A stretch of 64,000 nt of DNA. It comes from Deltaproteobacteria bacterium (lineage in GTDB: Bacteria; UBA10199; JACPAL01; JAHFST01). The position numbers were made by a program, and so were the translations under genes. Numbering within the stretch: position 1 is the stretch's first letter; the number at the start of each line of letters is the position of its first letter. This document shows positions 50,417 to 60,000 of the stretch, piece after piece. Location of the stretch: the NCBI GenBank assembly GCA_023265625.1, contig JAHFST010000010.1:1-64000 (forward strand). Direction: 5' to 3'. The notes under the pieces are model-generated. The model worked only from the letters and a program-made list of their open reading frames with translations. It made no database searches and was not told the DNA's origin.

Positions 50417-53400
50417 CTACTTCCACGGCCACCATTTGGGAGGCCAGAAATAATTCCACCACTTTTTGAGTTCAATCTTATATTTTTGAATTTTAAAATC
50501 GCCCTTCAGGATGGGATGTTCACTCTTGTCGCAGGCGTAGCCGATGCCATTTTTATTGGGATCTTCTTGTTTGACATTGGACGTCGTCGGACAGTTGTCC
50601 TTGAGATCCGGAATCCCGTCATTGTCATCGTCGGGGTCGCAGAGATTGCCCGAACCGTCTTTGTCCGGGAAGTCTTGTTGATCGGCATTGGCCACCAAGG
50701 GACAGTTATCTTTCGACTCCTCGATCCCGTCGCCATCGGTATCAATCATTTTTTTGACACAGCTATTATCGATCACCTCTTCATTGAGTCCGCAAGAGAC
50801 ACAATTGCCGATTTGTAGGATTTGACCGGCCCCACAAGTTTGACAGAGATCTCCCTGGCCGTCATTGTTGGTATCCTTTTGATCGGGATTAAACACTCCA
50901 GGACAATTGTCAACATAGGTCATTCCGCCATTGTTTGATCCGAGTGTGGCCTGACCATAACTGACAAACAAGGCCCCGGCATAGAAGCCATGCCAATTGT
51001 CACCGATGATCAGATCCGAGACCCCGTCGCCATTGAGGTCTTGGTCCCCCAGCAGGGTGACGCCAAAATTGAGTGAACCTTTTTTCCCGGTGGTGGGTGG
51101 GAGCCAGAAGGTGGAGCTGCTGACCTCCGGGATACCCGGATCGTAGCTCAGGGGATTTTGTCCCAAGGCGAGAAAGACCCGGCTTGGGGTCGCCTCATTG
51201 ACGACGGAGAAGAGCAGTTCATCACGTTTGTTCCCATTGAGGTCTTTGACGCAGGCCAGTTGAGACGGGGCGATATCGAGTTTGTCGGCGCCGAGCGGAA
51301 AGAGATGGTTTTTCTTCTGATTGGCCCCGCCTCCTGCCTTGAGGTCGTTCCCATTGTAGAAGTACAGGGCCCGATCCCCTTGGATGGGAGGGGCATAATA
51401 ACCGCCGGCGGCTATCACGGGATCATCGGGGCCGATCCCGTCCAGGTTGCAATGTCCCAAAATGGCCTGCCCGAAGTTGTAACCAATATCCAAGGGGTCG
51501 CCGGCGGTGGAGAGGGTGGCATAGGGGGAGAATTTTGGTGAGGCGCTGTAGAGCGTGACCGTCGTTGTGGGACTGCCCACCAAGAGGTCGGCCAGCCCGT
51601 CACCGGTCAGGTCGGAAGTGGCCGCAAAGCTTGGGAGTTGCGCATTTCCCATGAATGAAACGGGTAGGGCTTGATCCTTTGCCCCCAACGAGACCTGTGT
51701 CGAGGACAAAAAATACAGGTTGAATTGATTCCCCAAGGCATTACCGGCCATTTGGTAGCGGCCTGCGGCCACCACGAAGTCACTTTTGCTATCCCCATCC
51801 AGATCATCGACCCACCTCATCTCCATGCCCAGCAAGGGAGCGTCACTGGTGCCAATCCAGGTGGTGGCTGGGATCGTATTGAGGGAGGCACCTTGCAGGT
51901 CCTTGCCCAAGATGAGGTAGATTTTTCCGCAGGGGATTTGTGGATTGTTTGGACACTTAAACATCGGGGCGGAAACGAGTAAATCTTTGACCCCATCTTG
52001 ATCGATATCTCCTGTTCCAGAAACTCTATAACCCGCGGCGTCGCCAAATTGTTCCCCGGCGAGGACGGTTGATTTCGTTGGGTTAGAATAAAGAACGGGG
52101 TTATCGGCGGAAAATTCCCCCTTCGTGTTCGGTTTCCAAACGAGGATATAAATTTTCCCATTGCCGAAAAATTGATCCCCCTGCTGGGTCATCGTGAGCG
52201 AGGCCTGGGGAGCCCCAACGGCCAGATTCGTCACCCCGGTTTTGTTCAAATCACCCAGACTTGTTGCAGAGGTTGCAAAATAGTCTTGGTGATTTTTATC
52301 AAAGACGACGGCGTCAATGGATTGGGTGGAAAAGGCAAAGGTGGTGCGATCCGAGCCGCAGGGTTGATTGTTGGCGTCCCTAATTTCCAACAACAGGGTC
52401 TGCGGTCCTTCCAAGTTGGTCGTCACGTTCTCCAAAGATAAAGTTTTTGCTTCAGCAAAAGTTTTGCTGGAACTGATCACTTCGCTCCACTGTTTTGGTT
52501 GCAGGCCGGCCCCCACTTTCAGACTGTAGGAAATCGGCCCCGTAGTTAGCCCGGGGCCAACCCGGTACTCCAGGGTCAGTTTGCCGGATTGTTTGAGCTC
52601 ATTGGGGCTTGGTTGCAGGATGGCCGCGGCACAGGCCGTGGGAAGGGAGGTAAGGGCCTGAGGAACCTGCAGTCGTCCATAACCGCTTTTCGGATCCCAA
52701 CCCGGGGCCAAGATATCGGTGGCCGAGGTGCGCAAGGCGGTCCTGATTTGATCCACTGAGGCCTGGGGGTATTTACCCAAGAGCAGGGCGACAGCCCCAG
52801 AGACGTGGGGGCTGGCCATACTGGTTCCATCTAGTTTGAGGAGTGGGCCGTCTGGTTTGGGAAAAACCCAGGGGCTGTTGTTAAAAAAGTTAGCGGAGGC
52901 GGTCTTGAGGGAGAGTATATCCACGCCTGGTGCAGCCAGGTCAATTCCCCATCCCCAGTTGGAGAAATTGGTCAGCTGATCTAGTGGGGTTGAGGCGGCG
53001 ACCGATAAGGTTTCTTTGTAGGCCGAGGGAAAGGTGTGGGCGGTATCGGTGGATTCATTGCCAGCGGCGGCGACGAGCACAACACCCATCCCGTAGGCGT
53101 ATTGGATGGCATCCGCCATCGCCTTGTCACTCCCTCCTCCGACACTTAAATTGATGACATCGGCCCCTGTGTTAGTGGCATAAATAATCCCTTGGGAGAC
53201 GGATGCGTTCGATCCCAACCCATCGGCACCCAACACCTTAACCGTCATTACCTTGGCCTGGGGGGCAACCCCGACAATTCCGATTAGATTATTGCCGATG
53301 GCTGCGATGGTCCCAGAGACATGGGTGCCATGATAATGGTCATCCGTGGGGTCCTTGTCAAAATTGACAAAATCGTAACCGTTTAAGTCATCGATATAAC

Positions 53401-54124
53401 CATTGTTGTCATCGTCTTGCCCCGCGCTGCCATTCTGTTCCGTAGGGTTCACCCAGATGTTTTGCACGATGTCCGGTTGGGTGAGGTCAAGTCCCGAATC
53501 GACGACGGCCACGACGACATTCTTCCCTTGGCTTTCCGGCCAAACGGCCGGGGCCTGGATTTGATGCAGGCCCCATAAATCTTTATATGATTGCCCCCAA
53601 CCGCCGGTGCTGCAGGCGAAGGGATCGTTGGTCGGGCAGGGTTCGGTGAAGGCTCGCATGGCGGTGTTGGCCTCGACCGTATCGATCAGGGGACTGTGGC
53701 TCAGTTCTTCAATAATTTTTCTGAGGGGAACCTCTCGATCGGTGAAGGTCAGCTGGGTGGTCCGGCCCAGCCGTGCCAGCGGTTTGAAATCGATGGGAGT
53801 TCGGCGCGTCGATCTTTGTGAGAATCGTGCCAAGACCTTTTTGGTTGTCTCCAAAAAGGTTTCCTCGGAGTTGCCGAACTCGGGATAGAGTTTGTGAAAT
53901 TCCTTGAGCGGGAATTGTTGCAGGACCTTTTGCAGGATCGGATCCGTCGGGAGGGCGACCCCCAGGTCGCTCTTCCAGGTGATGATCAATTCTCCCGGGA
54001 TGATCGGATTGGTAAACCCTGGACGTATGGGGGCGACCGGCCGGTCGCCCCTACTGGACAATGGGGCGGTATAAGCCACTCCCTCCAAGAGGAGCAATGC
54101 CAAGATCAATCGAGTCCAACGCAT
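50417..54124 (-). CDS. Secreted subtilisin-like (S8) protease with FG-GAP and thrombospondin type 3 repeats
   Basis: 1235 residues from ATG 54124, five bases after the previous gene. Signal peptide MRWTRLILALLLLEGVAYTA. Catalytic triad: Asp209 (VVAVVDSGLDLTQ), His265 (HYHGTHVSGT), Ser435 (LDGTSMASPHVSG); all present. Then FG-GAP/integrin-like beta-propeller repeats (DIDQDGVKDLLVSAPMF, DLNGDGVSDLIIGD) and calcium-binding type 3 repeats (DNCPGVFNPDQKDTNNDGQG, DDDNDGIPDLKDNCP). The C-terminus is Trp-rich (KKWWNYFWPPKWWPWK). A dispersed palindrome just after the signal peptide adds SSRGDRPVAPI. Likely a surface or extracellular protease. Confidence 0.92.
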   Translation of the reverse strand: MRWTRLILALLLLEGVAYTAPLSSRGDRPVAPIRPGFTNPIIPGELIITWKSDLGVALPTDPILQKVLQQFPLKEFHKLYPEFGNSEETFLETTKKVLARFSQRSTRRTPIDFKPLARLGRTTQLTFTDREVPLRKIIEELSHSPLIDTVEANTAMRAFTEPCPTNDPFACSTGGWGQSYKDLWGLHQIQAPAVWPESQGKNVVVAVVDSGLDLTQPDIVQNIWVNPTEQNGSAGQDDDNNGYIDDLNGYDFVNFDKDPTDDHYHGTHVSGTIAAIGNNLIGIVGVAPQAKVMTVKVLGADGLGSNASVSQGIIYATNTGADVINLSVGGGSDKAMADAIQYAYGMGVVLVAAAGNESTDTAHTFPSAYKETLSVAASTPLDQLTNFSNWGWGIDLAAPGVDILSLKTASANFFNNSPWVFPKPDGPLLKLDGTSMASPHVSGAVALLLGKYPQASVDQIRTALRTSATDILAPGWDPKSGYGRLQVPQALTSLPTACAAAILQPSPNELKQSGKLTLEYRVGPGLTTGPISYSLKVGAGLQPKQWSEVISSSKTFAEAKTLSLENVTTNLEGPQTLLLEIRDANNQPCGSDRTTFAFSTQSIDAVVFDKNHQDYFATSATSLGDLNKTGVTNLAVGAPQASLTMTQQGDQFFGNGKIYILVWKPNTKGEFSADNPVLYSNPTKSTVLAGEQFGDAAGYRVSGTGDIDQDGVKDLLVSAPMFKCPNNPQIPCGKIYLILGKDLQGASLNTIPATTWIGTSDAPLLGMEMRWVDDLDGDSKSDFVVAAGRYQMAGNALGNQFNLYFLSSTQVSLGAKDQALPVSFMGNAQLPSFAATSDLTGDGLADLLVGSPTTTVTLYSASPKFSPYATLSTAGDPLDIGYNFGQAILGHCNLDGIGPDDPVIAAGGYYAPPIQGDRALYFYNGNDLKAGGGANQKKNHLFPLGADKLDIAPSQLACVKDLNGNKRDELLFSVVNEATPSRVFLALGQNPLSYDPGIPEVSSSTFWLPPTTGKKGSLNFGVTLLGDQDLNGDGVSDLIIGDNWHGFYAGALFVSYGQATLGSNNGGMTYVDNCPGVFNPDQKDTNNDGQGDLCQTCGAGQILQIGNCVSCGLNEEVIDNSCVKKMIDTDGDGIEESKDNCPLVANADQQDFPDKDGSGNLCDPDDDNDGIPDLKDNCPTTSNVKQEDPNKNGIGYACDKSEHPILKGDFKIQKYKIELKKWWNYFWPPKWWPWK
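54025..54054. repeat. REP-like palindrome in frame near the S8 protease N-terminus
   Basis: GTATGGGGGCGACCGG facing CCGGTCGCCCCTAC. It codes for RGDRPVAPI just after the signal peptide cleavage region. Confidence 0.75.
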
Positions 54125-54128
54125 CTGT

Positions 54129-56012
54129 TTAATGAGGCAGCAGAGAACAACCGCCACCACCACCCGAGGTGCTGACCGTTTCAGTGGTGGGTGCGGTGTT
54201 TGGATTACTCGGAGTCGCAGGAGTATCTGTGTTAGTCGGTGTCGTTGGTGTTGCGGCTGTAGTAGTACCGCCTGTGGTGGCAGGCGGTACCACGCTTACC
54301 GGGCAAACCTGATCGCTGGCGTCACAGTCTTCATCCACGCCATTCCCACAGATCTCAGTCGTCTTTTTGCTCTCGTCCGAGGCGCAGGCTTGTGCCTTGC
54401 CATCCTTGCAATTATCAACAGTGACCTGGCAGGTGCCCACGCCACATGTGGTCTGGCCGAGTCCATCGTCGACTGAGCCGTTGCAGTCGTCATCAATACC
54501 GTTGCAGGTCTCGGTGCCGGGATTTTTGGCGGAGGTGTCGCAGGCGGTCTTGCTGCCATCGGCGGTGCATATCAAATGGCCCGTTCCGGAGCAGGCTCCG
54601 GTGCCAACGGCGCAACTGGTTCCTTTGTCGGTGAAAGTTTCATCGCTTTTCCCGTCGCAGTTATCGTCCTTGTCATTGCAGAGTTCCGTGGCGTTGGGAT
54701 GGATATTGGCATCTGTGTCATTGCAATCATTACCACCTGCCGTTTGTGCAATGAAACCATCTCCATCCACATCTTGATTTTTGCAGGCGTTGGAGCAGGC
54801 GTCGTTGTCGATTTGGTTGCCATCGTCGCATTCTTCACCCAAGTCGGCCTCTTTGACCCCGTTGCCGCAGGGGTTGAGTTCATAGGCCCCGATGTCGCAG
54901 ATCGCTTGAGTGGAAGTCGCTAGCGCTTTGACAGGACGGGTGAACCCGCGCTGATCGGTAGCGAGCACGATGGCACTGGCATCTTTGCATCCGGCCGTGT
55001 CTCCCGCGTCGAGCAGCGGGCTGTCGCTAGCTGGCGCATGCGTCTGGGTAGGTCCGCCGTTATTGGCCAAGGCACCTAGCTTCGGATCGCCACTGGCGAC
55101 CCCCGTGACATTGCACCCGGTTTGCACTTGTATCCAGTTGAACCCGTCCGAGCTGAGCTGTCCGTTGCAATCTTTGCCGGTCGTGGCATTATTTCCGGCG
55201 ATCACCGTATTTTTGAGGTGCACGTTGGTGGTTGCCCCGGTGTTGACCCCTCCCCCCTGCCCGGTGCCTGCGCTGTTACCGAATAGGGTGACATTGTTGA
55301 GGTTGACAGCTCCGGAGACGTAGTCGAGACCTCCCCCCTTCACCGTGGCAGTATTGCCGCTGATCGTGCTGTTGACGACCAGCAAGGATGTGCCGTCTTG
55401 CGAAATAGCGGCTCCGGAGTCGGCGTTGTTTCCATTGAGGGTGCTGCCCACGATGGACAAAGTTCCTTGGTTGGCCAAGGCCCCTCCGCTCAATCCGGGT
55501 TGGCCGATGCCATTACCTTCCAGGGAGACGTTGACCAGGGTCAATGTACCGGCGTTGCGGATACCCGCCCCCACCAATACGATACCCGATTCCTTCACAA
55601 CGCCTCGTTTAACCGTGATCCCTTGGAGTTCGGCACTGGAACCGCTTCGGATGTCAAAAACTCGGTCTACGCTATTGGCATCTACCACGCTTTGTCCGGC
55701 ACCCGCCCCAATGAGAGTGAGCTTAGCTCCCGATTGATTGACATCCAGGTCCCCTTTGGCGGCTGAGTGTTCGTTAGTGGTGGGGATGATCGTCAGAAGG
55801 TAGGTCCCCGTTGGTAGCGAGATCTGGTCATTTCCTGCCGCGCTGTTGGCTTCCTGGATGGCGGCCCGCAACGAGCATTGACCTGCGGCATCGGCGCAGC
55901 TGCCATTACCGATGGTGACGTCCACCGTGTCGTTGGTGGTGTTAACGGTGAAGGTTGCCGCTTGAACGATGCTGGGTGACATGAGAAAGAACAGGGCAAG
56001 AATTTTTTTCAT
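54129..56012 (-). CDS. Secreted CSLREA/beta-helix protein with MopE-type repeats
   Basis: 627 residues. Signal peptide ending SIVQAA. The CSLREA-type start (GQCSLRAAIQEANS) leads into a right-handed beta-helix-like region (GGALANQGTLSIVGSTLNGN, GGGLDYVSGAVNLNN). Then come MopE-like metal-binding units (DVDGDGFIAQ, DCNDTDANIHPNATELCNDK, CNGIDDDCNGSVDDGL) with Asp/Cys pairs. The tail is Thr/Pro-rich and ends SGGGGGCSLLPH, a Gly-run-Cys motif as in surface-anchoring tails but without the usual transmembrane helix. Probably surface or extracellular. Confidence 0.88.
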   Translation of the reverse strand: MKKILALFFLMSPSIVQAATFTVNTTNDTVDVTIGNGSCADAAGQCSLRAAIQEANSAAGNDQISLPTGTYLLTIIPTTNEHSAAKGDLDVNQSGAKLTLIGAGAGQSVVDANSVDRVFDIRSGSSAELQGITVKRGVVKESGIVLVGAGIRNAGTLTLVNVSLEGNGIGQPGLSGGALANQGTLSIVGSTLNGNNADSGAAISQDGTSLLVVNSTISGNTATVKGGGLDYVSGAVNLNNVTLFGNSAGTGQGGGVNTGATTNVHLKNTVIAGNNATTGKDCNGQLSSDGFNWIQVQTGCNVTGVASGDPKLGALANNGGPTQTHAPASDSPLLDAGDTAGCKDASAIVLATDQRGFTRPVKALATSTQAICDIGAYELNPCGNGVKEADLGEECDDGNQIDNDACSNACKNQDVDGDGFIAQTAGGNDCNDTDANIHPNATELCNDKDDNCDGKSDETFTDKGTSCAVGTGACSGTGHLICTADGSKTACDTSAKNPGTETCNGIDDDCNGSVDDGLGQTTCGVGTCQVTVDNCKDGKAQACASDESKKTTEICGNGVDEDCDASDQVCPVSVVPPATTGGTTTAATPTTPTNTDTPATPSNPNTAPTTETVSTSGGGGGCSLLPH

Positions 56013-56024
56013 AGCGGCTCCTAC

Positions 56025-57056
56025 TTATGGTTTTCTCGGTTTTGGGACTCCACCACCTATTCCCTTTGGAAGGATGGGCTTTTCTATCTTGATCGATGAG
56101 GGAAGGGGAACCGTTTTTTTCACGGGAGCGGCCGGTTGCATCCTGGTCCCCCCAATGCCGGATGGTTTTAAGGTCCGTTCGATGGTGGGGACTTTGATGG
56201 GGGGCGCTTTTTTGGTGGCCGCCCCCAAGGTGGTGCACCCTTTAGGGTCGCCCAGGATGTTGGTATTGCCGGTAAATATCAAAACTCCCAGACAATCCGC
56301 TCCCGCCGGGGCCGCATTGCCTTGGATGGTGGTGGCTTCAATACCCACCGTCTTGCCGCTACCCGACCAAATCCCACCCCCCTGTTCGAGGGCGGAGTTT
56401 TTGGCCATCTGGGTTTGTTTTAGAACGGCGTTGCCGTAGGCGGTGTGAACCGCTCCGCCCTTGGCGGCGGAATTGTTTTCAAATGTTGCGTGGATCAGGG
56501 TCAGCGCGTCTCCTGCTTGTTCGATAGCCCCCCCCAATTCCTTGGCTTGGTTGCCGTTGAAGGGGGTGTTGATGACCTTCAAGGTGCCTCGATTCATAAT
56601 GGCACCGCCCGACTTTGCCGTGTCACAATTTAAAAACTGGCTATCCTGGATGGTGAGATTTCCCGCATTGACCAGACACCCTCCCGATTCTTGGGACGTG
56701 CCATTTTGAAAGGTGATGCCGGATAAGGTGGCTTGAAATCCGGGATGGACATGGAGGAGACGTTTTGCTTTTTTCCCGTCTAGGATTGTTTGACCGATGC
56801 CGGCCCCCATCATGTTCACGTTATTTTTAATCCGAAACTCCCCTTGTTGGGCGGGGGAAAAACTTCCGGCGGGTAGGATAATCGTATCCCCCTGGACGGC
56901 CACACGCAGCGCATCGCGGAGCGAGCAATGCTGGTCGCACTTGGCGTCGAGTTCATCGTTGACGGTAGTGACTTTGAGGGTGGCGGCCTGGGCCATCACC
57001 GGTAAGAGACACAAGGCCGCCGCCATCGCCATCTGTTTAGCAGTTATCGCCCGCAT
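56025..57056 (-). CDS. Secreted CSLR-type beta-helix protein
   Basis: 343 residues from ATG 57056, which is preceded by AGGATG and gives a signal peptide (MRAITAKQMAMAAALCLLPV, cleavage near AQA). CSLR motif (CDQHCSLRDALRVA) and beta-helix-like repeats (SGGAIMNRGTLKVINTPFNG, ELGGAIEQAGDALTLIHATF). The C-terminus is Pro/Lys-rich and basic (KIEKPILPKGIGG, KPRKP). It overlaps the preceding gene by about 20 bases. No MopE repeats are present, unlike its neighbours. Confidence 0.82.
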   Translation of the reverse strand: MRAITAKQMAMAAALCLLPVMAQAATLKVTTVNDELDAKCDQHCSLRDALRVAVQGDTIILPAGSFSPAQQGEFRIKNNVNMMGAGIGQTILDGKKAKRLLHVHPGFQATLSGITFQNGTSQESGGCLVNAGNLTIQDSQFLNCDTAKSGGAIMNRGTLKVINTPFNGNQAKELGGAIEQAGDALTLIHATFENNSAAKGGAVHTAYGNAVLKQTQMAKNSALEQGGGIWSGSGKTVGIEATTIQGNAAPAGADCLGVLIFTGNTNILGDPKGCTTLGAATKKAPPIKVPTIERTLKPSGIGGTRMQPAAPVKKTVPLPSSIKIEKPILPKGIGGGVPKPRKP

Positions 57057-60000
57057 AACAATTATCATCCTTTCCGTTCCCGCATATTTCTTCCATGTCG
57101 GGATTGATATTGGGATCTGCATCATTACAATCCTTGTCCAACACATAACCGTCCGGTTTGGAGCAGCCTTTTTTAGGTTGGTTGGGGTCGCCGAAACCAT
57201 CCTTATCGCTATCAAGATAATAATTTGTTTGGCCGGTCACTGAGTCATCGGCATCATCGATTTTGGCGTCGCAGTCATTGTCGATACCGTCGCAGATTTC
57301 GCCGAACGGGTCGGTGTTGGAGACACATTTGAGGGCGCCACTCGTGCAGACGTCGGTTCCTGGTCCGCAGGTACTGGGTTCTCCACTGTCACAGGCGTTG
57401 CCATCGAGTTTGCCTTCATCGATTTGTTTGTTGCAGTTGTCATCTTTACCATTGCAGGACTCAGAGGTCCCCGGGTTAATGCTCTTATCCGTATCGTTGC
57501 AGTCTTTATCATCACTGACGTAACCTGCGGGTAGATTGCATTTTGTTTTTAGCACATTAGAATTGCCAAACCCGTCGCCGTCTTGATCTTGGAAGAAGGT
57601 CAGAACCAGGACCCCCTCGTCAGCTTGGCCGTTGCAGTTGTCATCCTTGTCGTTGCAGATCTCTTCCATGTCGGGATTGATATTCTTATTCGTGTCATCG
57701 CAATCGGAGTTGTTCGGGACATAGCTGAATTGAGGGTTGGTCGGTTTAGTGCAGGAGACGATGGGGGTGATATTATTACTATTGTCCCCAAAGGTGTCGC
57801 CGTCTTTGTCTGGATAATAAGAAGAGACTCCGTTGGTCTTATTGCTGGGATCGATGTCATCGACCTTTCCATTGCAATCATCGTCGAGATTGTTACAGGA
57901 CTCTACTTGGGGTTGATTGGTTTGGGCGCATGTTGTGGTTCCTTGTTGGCAAAGGAGGCTTCCTGCCTGACAGATGCCTTGCTTGTCGGTGTTGCAGATG
58001 CTTGAAACGAAGCCTTCGTCAGCAACCTTATTGCAATTGTTATCAACACCGTCACAGGTTTGGTCGGGGGCATCGGGAGAAATACTGGCGTTTGTGTCGT
58101 TGCAATCGCTCCCAATGCCACCCGGAACCAAGGGATCCATAATGACGGTATTGATGTTCTTGGCGGCAGAATACCCTTCGGGGATCATCTGAGGACAGAC
58201 CAATAGCTGAGTTCCGGATTGGCACCAGTCATCCTGGTCGCTATCGATACATACTTTTGTCTTTTCAAGGCCCTCATCGATTACACCACTGCAGTTGTCA
58301 TCTTTATTGTCACACTTTGTTTCTGCCATACCCGGATGGATGTTCGGATTTGTATCGTTGCAATCTCCTCCCTGGGTGACATAGTTTCCTTGGCTGGCGT
58401 CCGGTTTTTTGCAGAATCGCTTGAAGCTTACTGGGGGGCCGTAACCATCTCCGTCCTGGTCCAAATAGTAATCTGTTTTTAAAATATCCTCAGTATCCGG
58501 ATCGTCGTCATCGACCAGCCCATCGCAGTCGTTGTCGGAGCCGTCGCATTTTTCCGCCTCTGGTTGGCTGAGAATGGCGCACGACGCCTTGCCATTTTGA
58601 CAAACTAGACTCCCAACAGCGCAGATTCCACTTTTTCCGGTTTGACAGGATTGCTGAGAGATATTGTCATCACTCTGCTGGTTGCAATCATCATCGATGC
58701 CATTACATTGTTCTGTGGCATTTGGATGAATAGCCTTGTCGTTATCGTCGCAATCTCCGGGCCACGGGGAATATCCCACCGGTGGAATTTGACAAGCTTT
58801 GGAAGATTTTCCATCTTCGACACCATACCCATCGCCATCGGTATCTGGATAATAAGTCAGTAGGGCGTTGATCTGGCTATCGGAGTCGTTACAGTCTTTG
58901 TTATTGGAGACCGTGTTGGGTGGTGGCGAGCATGTGGTGGTACCGGGAGTGGCTGAATCTCCATAACCGTCGTTGTCAGTATCTTTGTGCCAATTTTTTT
59001 GTTCGTCGACGAACCCATTGCAATTGTTATCCTTGCCATCGCTACAGAGTTCATAGGTCCCCGGATGGATGCTGCTATTTGTATCATCACAATCGAGATG
59101 ATTGGTGACCATACCTGAGGGGGCTTTTCCCGTGGCTGTACACCCGATGCCGGGATTTTTGCTGTCGCCAAAGCCATCTTGATCAGTGTCGGGATACCAT
59201 TTGGTCTGAGTGCAATCCGTTCCTAAATAACGTGTGATGCCGACGCCAAATCGTTGCCCGAAAAACAAAGGTTTTTTGTCAGATTGTTCCGAAATGGCTT
59301 TTTTATCACCCCAAGCACAAACAATGCCTTGTTTGTGCAAGTCGGGGTGAGCGTCGCCGAACGCAGAACAACTATCCACTCCTGCCACCGGATTGAGAAG
59401 TTTGACACTGCCACCACTGACGACAGCAATGTCGCCGGCAGGTTGCAGGGCGACGGCTTGCGCCTGCATAAAAAGTCCGTTGTAGACGGAGCCATAATCC
59501 GATTGGTACCAATCTTCAGAAGTCTCATCCCATAGTTTTACCTTTCCTCCGTCCCCAAAAGTTGTATCAAGACTGCCATTCGCTGTGAATCGGGCTAGAT
59601 CATAAACCGTTTCCACTGCAACTTTTCCATCAGCCTGTAGTGCCATATGAGAGTAGTCAGTCGCCTGAATAAGCGTTTCGGCAACACCATTTTGTCCGTA
59701 AGTATTATCTAATGAACCGTCTGGTTGGAGGCGAATTAAGTCTAATTTAACATCGTCGCCATCCTTCTTCAGCTTATCGTCTTTCCATTCCATCATCGCT
59801 ATAACCATTTTTCCATCTGGTTGCATGATATGAGCGGTGTCAGTCACCTCAAAATCAGGATTGTAGGTAACTTTTCCACCCAAGCCAAAATCTGGATCGG
59901 GTACCCCATTATCCAAGAGACGGACCGCGACTGCGGTATATTGACCTTTAGATTGTGAGTAATTGTTGTAAAGACTCGTGTCAAAATAGCTTCCTGCGAT

